From positions 653,022-704,646 of the forward strand of contig NZ_GG700527.1 of the NCBI RefSeq assembly GCF_000163295.1: a stretch of DNA of 51,625 nucleotides, given 5' to 3'. The notes beneath the pieces are model-generated. The model was not told the origin of the DNA. It saw only the letters and a program-made list of their open reading frames with translations, and searched no databases. Below, one piece after another: positions 18,065 through 27,134 of this stretch (position 1 is the stretch's first letter; each line of letters starts with the position of its first letter). Source of the stretch: Anaerococcus vaginalis ATCC 51170. GTDB taxonomy: Bacteria; Bacillota; Clostridia; Tissierellales; Peptoniphilaceae. A program made the position numbers and the translations under genes.

Positions 18065-18271
18065 ATGGATGATAAACTAGTTTTCAAAAATCATTTAAAA
18101 GAAGTCAGAAAAGAAAAAGGTTATTCACAACAACAGTTAGCTGATGAGGTGGGTGTTTCAAGAAATACAATCAGCTCAATTGAAACTGGTCAATTTAACC
18201 CCACTGCTAAATTAGCTTTGATACTTTGCATTGCTTTAGAAAAGAAATTTGAGGATCTTTTCTATTTTTAG
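18065..18271 (+). CDS. Small XRE-family transcriptional regulator
   Basis: A 68-aa protein that is almost entirely a lambda-repressor-like helix-turn-helix: RKEKGYSQQQLADEVGVSRN followed by TISSIETGQFNPT. It ends KKFEDLFYF, typical of stand-alone regulators of this size. It lies nine bases after the membrane protein gene (an upstream TTG at 18059 is possible). It probably represses its own operon through the AAACTTGTCA repeats. Confidence 0.88.
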   Translation: MDDKLVFKNHLKEVRKEKGYSQQQLADEVGVSRNTISSIETGQFNPTAKLALILCIALEKKFEDLFYF

Positions 18272-18288
18272 GCGAACATAGTTAAACT

Positions 18289-18338
18289 AAAATCTCCCTA
18301 CAGTAAACAATATTGTTTATTGAAGGGAGATTTTATAT
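18289..18338 (+). terminator. Long hairpin terminator after the XRE gene
   Basis: A 46-bp inverted repeat with almost no loop spans 18289-18334: an 11-bp outer arm AAAATCTCCCT/AGGGAGATTTT and an inner AAACAATATTGTTT palindrome. It works as a bidirectional terminator and marks the end of the cassette. Confidence 0.85.
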
Positions 18339-18465
18339 TTAAGTATTAGGAGGTGATACTATCGATAAAGACGGAACATACAGAGGTGGAAGACGAGTAA
18401 AAGCAGGAGGGAAACCACAGCCTGCTGCTGAAAAAATAGAAAAAGGTAAAAAATTTGAAATACTA

Positions 18466-18933
18466 ATGAATGATATTCCAACATTTACTCCAGAAGAAAT
18501 AGATGCAGTTGACTTACCAGACGGAGCAGTTCTTGATGGAACAGATATGCCTACACCTAGTGATTATCTATCTGCAAAACAAAAAAATTGTATACCACTT
18601 GGTGCTGATGAAATATATAAAGAGACATGGTCCTGGTTAAAACAGAGAAACTGTGAAAACTTAGTAAATCCAAGATTATTAGAATCCTACTCCCAGGCTT
18701 TTGCAAGATACATTCAATGTGAAGAAGCAATAAGTCAATTTGGACTATTGGGAAAGCATCCTACTACTGGAGGAGTTATTGCATCACCATTTGTACAGAT
18801 GTCTAGTCAGTTTCAAAAAACAGCTAATCTTCTATGGTATGAGATTTATGACATAGTCAAAGAAAACTGCACAGAAGTTTATGAAGACTATGGAGAAGAT
18901 ATGATGGAGAAATTACTAAGGCAAAGGAGGTAA
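18466..18933 (+). CDS. Phage terminase small subunit, P27 family (start codon lost)
   Basis: The product binds the phage genome and guides the large terminase to cut it. A 155-aa open frame covers the family core, with LNPRLLESYSQAFARYIQCEEA-like helices and YLSAKQKN. The frame extends without a stop back to 18361, where DKDGTYRGGRRVKAGGK gives the normal N-terminus. There AGGAGGTGATACT is followed by ATC instead of ATG, so the true start seems mutated. The protein may be made poorly from ATC or not at all. The large terminase gene is missing downstream, so it serves no packaging role now. Confidence 0.75.
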   Translation: MNDIPTFTPEEIDAVDLPDGAVLDGTDMPTPSDYLSAKQKNCIPLGADEIYKETWSWLKQRNCENLVNPRLLESYSQAFARYIQCEEAISQFGLLGKHPTTGGVIASPFVQMSSQFQKTANLLWYEIYDIVKENCTEVYEDYGEDMMEKLLRQRR

Positions 18934-19037
18934 TTATATTGCACCCTTCCGATGAAACAAGACGAAATCATAGATTTCTTTGTTTCTATCGTTGGGCACG
19001 AGTGCATTTTCATTGTTTAAAGAAAGAGAGAAAGAAA

Positions 19038-19116
19038 ATGTTTGAAAAAGTAAATCCAAATCATCCAGATAAAATAGCAGATTGCATTTCTGTGCAATTG
19101 TAGATTTAGCGTATAA
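19038..19116 (+). pseudogene. Truncated phage-type S-adenosylmethionine synthetase (metK-like)
   Basis: MFEKVNPNHPDKIADCI is the N-terminus of the MetK-like protein found after the small terminase gene in Clostridia phages. A frameshift near 19087 leads to AIVDLAYKNK, and the similarity stops at about 19114 where the tail of a serine recombinase begins. It is a deletion junction rather than an ordinary gene end. Confidence 0.65.
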
Positions 19117-19609
19117 AAATAAGCGGAGAATACTACAGACGCATCACTTGGAACAATATATGCAAGAAATCTAATGTATGTAGATGCTGCACCGGAGTAG
19201 ATAATGGGCTTGAAGCTTGCAATGCACCTACTGTAAAGGAAACGGAACTTCAGGAGGCAAAGATTAAAGCGCTCAATCTTTTGATTAGATGCTCATTAAT
19301 GAATGAGATTTTTATTGAGAACATTTCCAGAGCTCTAGCATATGACAATTCTGGAGAGTTCGAAGAAATTAATATTACACTTAATGTAAAGCAGAAGGAA
19401 CTGGTGAAACTTTTTCATGCGAAAAAAGACTATAACATCCTTGCTGACGAGATAGATGAGCTGATCGAATTTGCAATGAATCAGATATGAAACTAGCCGA
19501 ATACGATGAGAAGCTAGTAAGAAAATGCGTCAAGGAAATCCTAGTATATGATGATCCAGTTTAGGTAATTTTTAAAGCAGGAATTGATATTGATATTGCA
19601 AGAGAATAA
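19117..19609 (+). pseudogene. C-terminal remnant of a second large serine recombinase
   Basis: The frame starts inside the zinc ribbon (SGEYYRRITWNN, then a Cys-rich stretch and ACNAPTVKE). It continues through a coiled coil (QKELVKLFHAKKDYNILADEIDEL) and ends with the typical tail DEKLVRKCVKEILVYDDPV, VIFKAGIDIDI. There are frame changes near 19275 and 19490 and a TAG at about 19562. It shows that another element, possibly the carrier of the McrBC island, once abutted here. Confidence 0.72.
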
Positions 19610-19658
19610 ATGAAATTTGGAAGCAGGGCATAAACGCTCTACTTTTTTTCCTTTAACG

Positions 19659-19684
19659 ATGTGCAAACATTGCATGTTGCACAT
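19659..19684. promoter_or_regulatory. Inverted repeat, candidate operator
   Basis: ATGTGCAA and TTGCACAT are perfect 8-bp arms around a 10-base spacer that itself contains TTGCAT. It lies about 85 bases upstream of a decayed helix-turn-helix gene (19769), next to a TTTATAATATG -10-like sequence, so it was probably that regulator's operator. Confidence 0.45.
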
Positions 19685-19768
19685 TGAAAATATCAACCTT
19701 TTGGTTTATAATATGATTTAACGTTATTATGTTCTCAGAGAGTAAGTTTAGATAGATAAGATGGAATT

Positions 19769-19966
19769 ATGATTACGTCTAATTTAATTAAAAATCTATC
19801 TAAAGAAAAAGGAAAAAGTGTTGAAGATTTGGCACGTATAATCGGTTATACTACAAAGAATTTAAATAAAAATTTGAAACGATAAACAGTAAGCACAAAG
19901 GAGCTAATGTTAATTACAAATGAGATAGATGTAGTTTTTGAACAGTCACATATCCTGGGGAAATGG
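19769..19966 (+). pseudogene. Decayed helix-turn-helix regulator
   Basis: MITSNLIKNLSKEKGKSVEDLARIIGYTTKNLNK is an XRE-like N-terminus. A TAA at 19883 and a frame change follow, after which STKELMLITNEIDVVFEQSHI continues the fold. It is probably the former regulator of the restriction island. Confidence 0.5.
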
Positions 19967-20067
19967 TAAAAGTTGGCTGTTTTGAGTGAGTTAAAAAAAA
20001 ACGGATAGCAGACTTTTTAATATTAGTAAGAGAAATAAGGGGTTTGATGTGGATGGTCTAAAGTAAA

Positions 20068-20612
20068 AAAGAACGCTTCAAAGAGGCGATTAAAAAGTTC
20101 ATAGAGGAAAATCAAGAACAGCTGGAACCACGTTCATATTATCTGATCTATGAAGGGGAGAAATTTTTGTCTATTTATATTCGAGCTATGGCTTACTCAA
20201 TTGTTACCGGAGAAGAGTTTTATCTTTGCGGATTTGGCGGAGGAACATATACCATTATTTTTTTAAGAAATATTGATATACAGTTAAACAGGTAACTAAT
20301 GATGACACCGAGGATAAATACAGTGTTAATGATGTGGTCTTGATTGCTGCAGCGTTATTAGCTGCAGAACAGTATACTATAAATCAGAATTCAATATGTG
20401 AAGACATGTTCCTTAAGCAGTCAGATATAGTGAAAAAAGCTCAATCGTTGATAACATGTGAAGTTGATTCTACCAGAGTTTCGCGGTGGGTTAATGCTGA
20501 TAACGAAAAGCATACAAAAAATTATTTGAGAGCTGATTCGGCGGTTGATCCTACTGTAATACGACTCTCAATCATGGATGAGTTTTCTGACAAATCATAT
20601 CCTATAGGATGA
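20068..20612 (+). pseudogene. Decayed gene of unknown function before mcrB
   Basis: A first piece (KERFKEAIKKFIEENQEQLEPRSYYLIYEGEKFLSIYIRAM, 20068-20295) ends in stops and is followed in another frame by DDTEDKYSVNDVVLIAAALLAAEQY to about 20612. Base composition is richer in G and C than the flanking phage DNA, as in mcrBC. No family recognised. Confidence 0.4.
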
Positions 20613-20707
20613 AGCATTTTAGATGAATTTGATATAAACGGTCTCCAGATGACAATGAAAGAATTATTCTTCTTTGTTAAGGACAATACCCAGAGGTGAT
20701 AAAGAAA

Positions 20708-23665
20708 ATGACAACTATTAATATCGATTACAAAGGAGTATTAGATTACTTGGATAATAACCAGGAAATTCCATACTCTAATCCAGAGGAAGCCGGTGTA
20801 GATCAAGTAGAAAAGGATAGACTTCTAAAGGTTAAAGAAAAGGGACAAGCAGCAGTTGCTGAAATGAAGAAGATGGCAGCGCGTTGCGAGCAATTGTTTG
20901 GCTTGGATAAATGCTTGCCTATTTCATGGCTCGATGGCTCAAATACGAAGACCAGAAAGTATCTCTGGGCGCAGATAAAATATAAGGATTACACAGCTAA
21001 TCCTGCTAGTATTTCTTTGTTTGTTGAGAAAAACAATGGCATGACAAGATACCGCATCAGTTTAGAAATAAAGAATGATGGTGCCAATAAGAAAACGATG
21101 GCATCATACCATTCTCATTTAGATATTCCTAAAGAAGATGGAATGGTTTACGTGTCTGGAAGTAACGAGTGGGGAAATCCAGCAATCATCACAGATTCAG
21201 TTGACCAGATTAAAGCAAAGATTGATTCAGGCGAAATTCGAAAGGTGCAGCTTTGTGTATATGTTGAGTCTGTAGAGGATAAAACAAACGAACAGTACGA
21301 TGCTGATGTAATGGCCGCAGTAAAAAAGATCATTCCATATTACGAACATGTTATTGGAAAAGCCTCAACACCATCAACTGGGCGTGCATGGCTGTTAACC
21401 TGGAATCATGCAAACTGGGATTGGGCAAACTACAAAGCATGGTGTAAAGATACAAAGCTTGGAAATAAATTTATTGAGCCTTGGGCTTGTGCAAGTAAGC
21501 AACCTGTTGTTGGTGATGAAATTTTCTTAATAAAGACAGGTTCCAAACCTAGAGGAATTCTTGCTCATGGATATGTGGCAAAGGGAGCTTATGAAGCAGA
21601 TCACTACGATCCTGAAAAAGCTGCAGCAGGAGTTAAAGCTAATCATATAGATGCAGAATACGACTGGATTCAAGATTATGATACAGAACCATTGTTGATG
21701 CAGGATGACCTTAAAATAAAATTTCCTGACCAGCAGTGGAGTCCAATGGGATCTGGTATTGAGATCAAATCAAGTGTTCTACCAGAGTTGAAAAAGATGT
21801 GGCTAGAACTAATTGGTAAGAAAGCCGAAGACGTTATATACTGGCCAAGCTTAGAAGAATATGATCCGGGAATCACAAAAGAAAAATGGATGGAATTGCT
21901 TAAGGATCCAAATGTTACAAATGAAGATAACCTAAGAATGTTTAAGATGATAATTGAACTAGGCGGTGAATCTACATGTATTAATCTATCTGAAATCTAT
22001 GGTGGCTCAGATGTTTCATATAATAACTGGGGCCGTAACTTTGGCGAGAGAGTACATAGAAAGACGAATTGCCCACTTTTGTCTGATGGCGATCGTCACC
22101 ACTATTATGCGATTCCGTATGTCGGAAGATATATAATTGAAAAGGATAAGACTAGATATTCTTGGAAATTAAGAAGTGAGTTGGAGGAGGCGTTAAAGGA
22201 AATGGATTTATCTCACATTGATCTTACATCGGAGGAAGAATCAGTAATTGCATATGATAAAAATATGATCCTGTATGGCCCTCCAGGAACAGGTAAAACA
22301 TACAGCGCTGCAATTTACGCTGTGGCTATCTGTGATCAGCTTGCTCTGGATATTGTAAAAGCTATGGATTATGGCGAAGTGATGCTTCGTTATCGCGAGT
22401 TGTTAGCAACGGGTCGAGTTGCGTTTACTACATTCCATCAGTCTTATGGATATGAAGAATTCATAGAAGGTATCAAACCGGTATTAGATGACGGTTCTGA
22501 TATTGGGTACACCATTGAAGATGGTGTGTTTAAAAAGTTCTGTGATGATGCTCGTATACCAGAGAATAATGATATTCAGTGTTTTGGAGATTTGTGGATA
22601 ATTAGAAATAGAGCTGGAGATTCAGACGTGTCTTTTGATTATGAAGATTATCTACTAAAGAATGGTGTAATCATGGTAGAAACAAACGATGAATACGATA
22701 AGAGTCATTGCAACATGATTTCAAAAATGAAAAAGGGAGATTGGGTTGTACTGGGAAGAGGCTATAAGATCGCAGCACTGGGTGTGATTGATGATGAAGA
22801 AGTATCAGAGATCGACTGTGAACCGTTCCATTGGAAACGTGAGGTCAACTGGTTAGTAACCGGGTTATCAGCTACTTTCTCTGATATTGGCATTGTTGGT
22901 GGATGTTTCTCCAATTATGCAATCGCAAAATCAAAATATAAAGTTCAGAACTTCTACAAACTGATTAATGCTGAAAATAAAAAAGCCAAACCCCATGTAT
23001 TTGTTATTGATGAAATCAACAGAGGTAATATTTCTAAGATACTTGGTGAACTTATTACCTTAATAGAGGATACAAAACGTGAAAGTATGGATGAGCAGGT
23101 AGCGGCGGTTCTTCCTTATTCTGGTGAGTCATTTAGTGTTCCATCTAATGTGTATATACTCGGAACAATGAATACCGCAGACCGTTCTATCGCATTGATG
23201 GATACTGCCCTTCGTAGAAGATTTCAGTTTGTGGAAATGATGCCTGATGCAGATGTCCTTAGAGATATCGGTGCAGATAAGGTAGACGATCTTGATGTTG
23301 CAGCTATGCTTGAAAAGATAAATGAACGTATTACCTTCCTTTATGATAGAGAGCACACAATTGGTCATGCATTCTTTACGAAGCTTGCAAAAGCTCCAAC
23401 AATTGAAACCTTAAAGGTAATCTTTGAAAAATCTGTTATTCCACTCCTTCAGGAATACTTCTATGAGGATTATCAGAAGATTCAATTGGTTCTTGGAGAT
23501 AACGGAAAGACAGATCCTTCAATAAAGTTCATTCTTGATGAAGAGGTTAAAGTAAAAAATATATTCAAGGGCAATGCAGATGATGTTATTGATCTTCCTG
23601 ACAAGAAATACACCATCAACACTGAGGCATTTGAAAACCTTGAAAGTTACAAACAGATTATTTAA
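20708..23665 (+). CDS. mcrB: McrB-like GTPase with EVE domain, modification-dependent restriction
   Basis: A 985-aa motor and recognition subunit of a type IV (McrBC) restriction system, which cuts DNA carrying modified cytosines. An N-terminal domain (about 20-215) resembles others found on McrB proteins. An EVE/PUA-like modified-base reader (about 226-360, AWLLTWNHANWDW) follows, and then a winged-helix-like stretch. The AAA+ domain has Walker A GPPGTGKT (about 524), Walker B VIDEINRGN (about 765, the McrB signature) and TMNTADRSI (about 820). A second PUA-like segment (about 627-720) is inserted between the Walker motifs. The ATG at 20708 follows AGAGGTG; a GTG at 20696 is the alternative. 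It is intact, with mcrC 15 bases downstream. Confidence 0.88.
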   Translation: MTTINIDYKGVLDYLDNNQEIPYSNPEEAGVDQVEKDRLLKVKEKGQAAVAEMKKMAARCEQLFGLDKCLPISWLDGSNTKTRKYLWAQIKYKDYTANPASISLFVEKNNGMTRYRISLEIKNDGANKKTMASYHSHLDIPKEDGMVYVSGSNEWGNPAIITDSVDQIKAKIDSGEIRKVQLCVYVESVEDKTNEQYDADVMAAVKKIIPYYEHVIGKASTPSTGRAWLLTWNHANWDWANYKAWCKDTKLGNKFIEPWACASKQPVVGDEIFLIKTGSKPRGILAHGYVAKGAYEADHYDPEKAAAGVKANHIDAEYDWIQDYDTEPLLMQDDLKIKFPDQQWSPMGSGIEIKSSVLPELKKMWLELIGKKAEDVIYWPSLEEYDPGITKEKWMELLKDPNVTNEDNLRMFKMIIELGGESTCINLSEIYGGSDVSYNNWGRNFGERVHRKTNCPLLSDGDRHHYYAIPYVGRYIIEKDKTRYSWKLRSELEEALKEMDLSHIDLTSEEESVIAYDKNMILYGPPGTGKTYSAAIYAVAICDQLALDIVKAMDYGEVMLRYRELLATGRVAFTTFHQSYGYEEFIEGIKPVLDDGSDIGYTIEDGVFKKFCDDARIPENNDIQCFGDLWIIRNRAGDSDVSFDYEDYLLKNGVIMVETNDEYDKSHCNMISKMKKGDWVVLGRGYKIAALGVIDDEEVSEIDCEPFHWKREVNWLVTGLSATFSDIGIVGGCFSNYAIAKSKYKVQNFYKLINAENKKAKPHVFVIDEINRGNISKILGELITLIEDTKRESMDEQVAAVLPYSGESFSVPSNVYILGTMNTADRSIALMDTALRRRFQFVEMMPDADVLRDIGADKVDDLDVAAMLEKINERITFLYDREHTIGHAFFTKLAKAPTIETLKVIFEKSVIPLLQEYFYEDYQKIQLVLGDNGKTDPSIKFILDEEVKVKNIFKGNADDVIDLPDKKYTINTEAFENLESYKQII

Positions 23666-23680
23666 ATCGTGGTGAAATAA

Positions 23681-25009
23681 ATGGATAAATTGCTAGAGGT
23701 GCGAGAGTTCGATACAATTACTGGAAATGCTGATTTTGAAAATAATGAAAAATATAAATATCTTGATGTAGTGATATTCCATGACCTTGTGGAATTTATC
23801 CATGAATTCTCTGGAGATGAAGAAGATGCTGATGCATTGGATTTCATGCGCATTTCCTATAAACGTAATGTTGGTGATGTCATAACTATCAAGAATTACG
23901 TAGGCCTGATTCAGATGAATAATGGTTACCAGGTACATGTGCTTCCTAAGATTAGTTTTGATTCTGGCGAAGACGCCGGTAATAAGGAAACAAAAAGAAT
24001 CTTCATGAAGATGCTAAAAAGTATGAAGGATTTTCCTAGTAAGGTATTTAACTACGGCAACTTAAAAGTGGATCGCATGAATCTCTACGAGATTTTTATA
24101 AACATGTATCTACAGGAAGTACGACAGCTAGTTAAGCGTGGCATTAAATTTGCATATGTTGTACAAGAAGATAACCTCAAATTCTATAAAGGGAAGCTTC
24201 TTACATGTCAGCATATAAAAACAAACATTGCGCATAAGGAAAGATTCTATGTAGCCTATGATGAATTCCATCCTAATAGATCAGAGAACAAACTAGTGAA
24301 AGCGACATTGCTTAAATTACAGAAGTTGACAACGAGTGCTGAAAACTCAAAAGAGATTAGACAGTTGTTAACAGCGTTTGAAATGGTGGAACCCTCAACG
24401 AATCATATGAAGGATTTTTCACAGGTGAAAATTGATAGAAATACGAAAGACTATGAAATGCTTTTGCAATGGTCTAAGGTATTTCTGATGAATAAATCAT
24501 TTACAACATTTTCCGGCAAGAATACATCAAGAGCTCTGTTATTCCCAATGGAGAGTGTATACGAAAGCTATGTTGCGCAGCAGATGAAGAATGTGTTAAG
24601 ACCGGCAGGGTGGGATGTGTCAAGCCAGGACAAAGGATACTATTTGTTTATGGAGCCAAGACGTCAGTTTGCACTTAGGCCAGATATAGTTTGTAAGAGA
24701 GGTGATAGAACAGTAATCATGGATACAAAATGGAAAAGTCTCATTAATAGTGAGCGTGCCAATTATGGTATTTCTCATAGTGACATGTATCAGATGTACG
24801 CGTACTCTAAGAAATATGAAACATCAGAGATATGGCTTCTATATCCATTGAATGATGAGATGCGTGATCATTATGATATAGTATTTGAATCTGGTGATGG
24901 AACGACAGTTAGACTGTATTTTGTTGATCTGACACGTATGCCAGAAACGTTGGAAGAGTTGAGAGATAAGTTGGAGGTGACTGAGTTATTACAATCGAGG
25001 AAAAAGTAA
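23681..25009 (+). CDS. mcrC: McrC-like nuclease subunit of the McrBC restriction system
   Basis: A 442-aa partner that stimulates McrB GTP hydrolysis and cuts the DNA. The N-terminal half carries the McrC GLIQMNNGYQVHVLPKI segment. The C-terminal PD-(D/E)xK nuclease has RPDIV (about residue 333) and DTKWK (about 348), with the QMYAYS helix after it, so the active site is complete. It lies 15 bases after mcrB and overlaps the start of a decayed third gene. Codon choice is less AT-biased than in flanking genes, suggesting arrival from a higher-GC Firmicute. Confidence 0.88.
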   Translation: MDKLLEVREFDTITGNADFENNEKYKYLDVVIFHDLVEFIHEFSGDEEDADALDFMRISYKRNVGDVITIKNYVGLIQMNNGYQVHVLPKISFDSGEDAGNKETKRIFMKMLKSMKDFPSKVFNYGNLKVDRMNLYEIFINMYLQEVRQLVKRGIKFAYVVQEDNLKFYKGKLLTCQHIKTNIAHKERFYVAYDEFHPNRSENKLVKATLLKLQKLTTSAENSKEIRQLLTAFEMVEPSTNHMKDFSQVKIDRNTKDYEMLLQWSKVFLMNKSFTTFSGKNTSRALLFPMESVYESYVAQQMKNVLRPAGWDVSSQDKGYYLFMEPRRQFALRPDIVCKRGDRTVIMDTKWKSLINSERANYGISHSDMYQMYAYSKKYETSEIWLLYPLNDEMRDHYDIVFESGDGTTVRLYFVDLTRMPETLEELRDKLEVTELLQSRKK

Positions 25010-26103
25010 CAGAGGTAATTAATGACTATGTCAGCTCAAACGTAACTGTATCGAAAATGATGCCTGATCAATTGTATAGTCTTGTAACTGCTACATATCC
25101 TATGATCAGAAATGGTTTTTCCAGCAGATTATTGCTACAACAGAACTAATGAAGGCATAGATTTTGAAAAGCACTCACATCTTTTTGAAAAAGATGATGA
25201 TGGAAGCTATGTCGTTTTATCAATATTCTGGTCCTGTATATTGCAGATGTAGATGTGAAACAGAAGGCAGTATAAGTGGATTATGGACAAATGGTTTATA
25301 TGAATAAGGGGCTGCAGTTGTAGATATTACAGCACTTCGTCATAGTGATTTATTTGAGGGCATTAAAAGTGCGCTTAAGATAACACCAGTAAACGTATCG
25401 ATAGAGAAGAATGAGGTTACGATACGTTTACAAGAGTTGTTATTTTGCAGAATTAGTGTCGAGGAAAAAGTATATAAAATATCCAATGCGACGACAGAGT
25501 GGTCTCAAAAGACTTCGTATCATTGTAAACCAGCATCAGATGATACGTGGTTCTACCATTTGGAGACAATTGAATAGAGTATTTGTGAAGTTAAACGTCT
25601 TTGTATCATTTAAAATTCAAAAACTTGGCAAGTCTGCAAAAGCTACTAACCATACAAGTGAATTGAGTCAGGTGGTTTCTGCTAAGGCTTTTGAAAATGC
25701 ATATACACATTTTATTGAGCAGGCAGATAGAAATACAGAATCAAAGAAGGCACAAGGATCGAAGGTCCCATACGGTTTTAAAGAGAGACCAAATTGCGAT
25801 GGACCATATTTTAAAGCTCAGTATGGTCAAGGTACTCCAAGTGCAGCACCTCATATGAATTAGTGGGTTGTATCGATATACTACCTTCCTGAGAATGGAA
25901 ATATTATCTTGGGTATTCAGGAGGGTAGATATACTCATTTAAAGGATATTAAAATCAAACCATTCCGATATGACCAGGTTGGAAATAATAAGGTGAGCAC
26001 TGCGGTATTCTATGCAGCACATAAAAATTATGTGAATTATGGGGAGCTATATGAGATATTTCTCCAGGTTTGCGAAGAGATAATGCTGCTAGGCTTAAAG
26101 TAG
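25010..26103 (+). pseudogene. Decayed gene of the McrBC island, unknown family
   Basis: Several in-order pieces in shifting frames: EEKVTEVINDYVSSNVTVSKM (from about 24995), DFEKHSHLFEKDDDGSYVV, DLFEGIKSALKITPVNVS, then ELSQVVSAKAFENAYTHFIEQ with SKKAQGSKVPYGFK. The last piece includes WWVVSIYYLPENGNIILGIQ and ends AVFYAAHKNYVNYGELYE, IFLQVCEEIMLLGLK. The tail resembles N-terminal domains associated with modification-dependent restriction proteins, but I cannot name it. At least six frame changes or stops inactivate it. Confidence 0.45.
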
Positions 26104-26118
26104 AGGAGATTCACGTCT

Positions 26119-26394
26119 ATGATGATTAGCCCGGAAATGTATGTGAAATATTTTAAATACACATCTTATCAAGAAATGATAAAAGAGCGTGATAGTATGA
26201 TTCGATACATTCGCAAACATGAAAAACTTAAAAAAGCAGGAGATCGTTCAAGTGAATAGTGGATGATTCATCCGCAGCCGGATGTGAGATATTAGACGTA
26301 TATGGATTATTTGGACGCACTACTTTTATTTATTATAAAGAAATATAACGAAGAATATGACTGGGTAGATAAGAAACTTTCAGAGTCAGAGTAA
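26119..26394 (+). pseudogene. Small decayed gene with two in-frame TAG codons
   Basis: A single 92-codon frame begins MMISPEMYVKYFKYTSYQEM after AGAGGAGA, with stops only at two TAG codons (after RSSE and after DVRY) before a TAA at 26392. It resembles small proteins starting ISPEMYY that occur beside phage and restriction genes; function unknown. Decay is by substitution only. Confidence 0.4.
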
Positions 26395-26403
26395 GAAAGC
26401 TAT

Positions 26404-27134
26404 ATGTTTAATCCTGGATTAAGTATTGGAGAGATATTAAAAAACTCAGATATTATAGACACCTTCAAATGTGGCAATATGGGTGGGATGCGTCGTTCAA
26501 AAACGACTAATACACTGGTTTTGATATCTGATATACTAAGAGTATTTATTATGATAAATGAATAGGTGGTGTCCTCTTCACTATACAGGTATGTGTATGA
26601 ATGGTGATCAGGATATTCATTGGTCCCAGAACACGACACTTACTGGTTATGGTTGTAATGGCGTTGATATTCATCTGTTTGAGGTTATGGATGCCGGTGA
26701 ATACATTTATTGTGGAAGAATTGAATTGGTATCGAAATCGTAAATGGATATTTATCCAGATGAAGATGGTAATGACTGTAAGGTTTGGATGTTTTATATC
26801 CGTCCGATTCCCGATAATGATGTAAAAGACCTACCATGCTTGTCTTTAAGGATATATAAGATTATAAGGCGCACGGAAAGAATGTAGATGCTGAGTATAC
26901 AAAAATGATGGCGGAAGAAAAAAGAAAGGTATTAAGAACTTAGTCTTTGTAGTTCACATAGTTAAAAAACCGGAAACAAAGCCTCAAGTTGTGATTCCAG
27001 CAGATATTGTTGAAAATCAGGTGAAACATAAAACATTCGATATTGGAGTTATCTCTGCCATCGAAGGAACTTCAATTGCGGTACAGTTTGATAAGGTAGG
27101 TATAAAGAAGATGGGATATGAATTCCGCATGTAA
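26404..27134 (+). pseudogene. Broken SRA-like modification-dependent restriction gene
   Basis: Pieces in order are MFNPGLSIGEILKN with FKCGNMGGMRRSKTTNTLVLIS, then (frame shift) HYTGMCMNGDQDIHWSQNTTL, GVDIHLFEVMDAGEYIYCGRIEL, IRPIPDND, KNVDAEYTKMMAEEK, and KHKTFDIGVISAIEGTSIAVQF. GxxHYTGxGxxGDQ..QN plus HLFE is the pattern of SRA-like 5-methylcytosine readers in ScoMcrA-type enzymes. At least four frameshifts or stops. Together with McrBC it shows that the island targeted modified DNA by more than one reader. Confidence 0.6.

Larger units (their letters stand above)
9670..19116. mobile_element. Decayed prophage/integrative element with two cargo cassettes
   Basis: Phage-type genes occur in the usual order on one strand: serine recombinase, SNF2 helicase (broken), DUF1492 (broken), HNH endonuclease (broken), P27 small terminase, metK-like (truncated). 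Two intact cassettes with their own promoters and terminators (13855-17157 and 17666-18338) interrupt that order. The right part is lost: the metK-like fragment runs directly into the tail of another recombinase at about 19116. Boundaries are approximate and no att sites were identified. Confidence 0.65.

Noticed and set aside
26119-26394. In-frame TAG codons as pyrrolysine or suppressor-decoded sense codons
   Set aside because: Neighbouring genes are broken by frameshifts as well, and TAA also appears in a similar pseudogene, so decay is the simpler reading.
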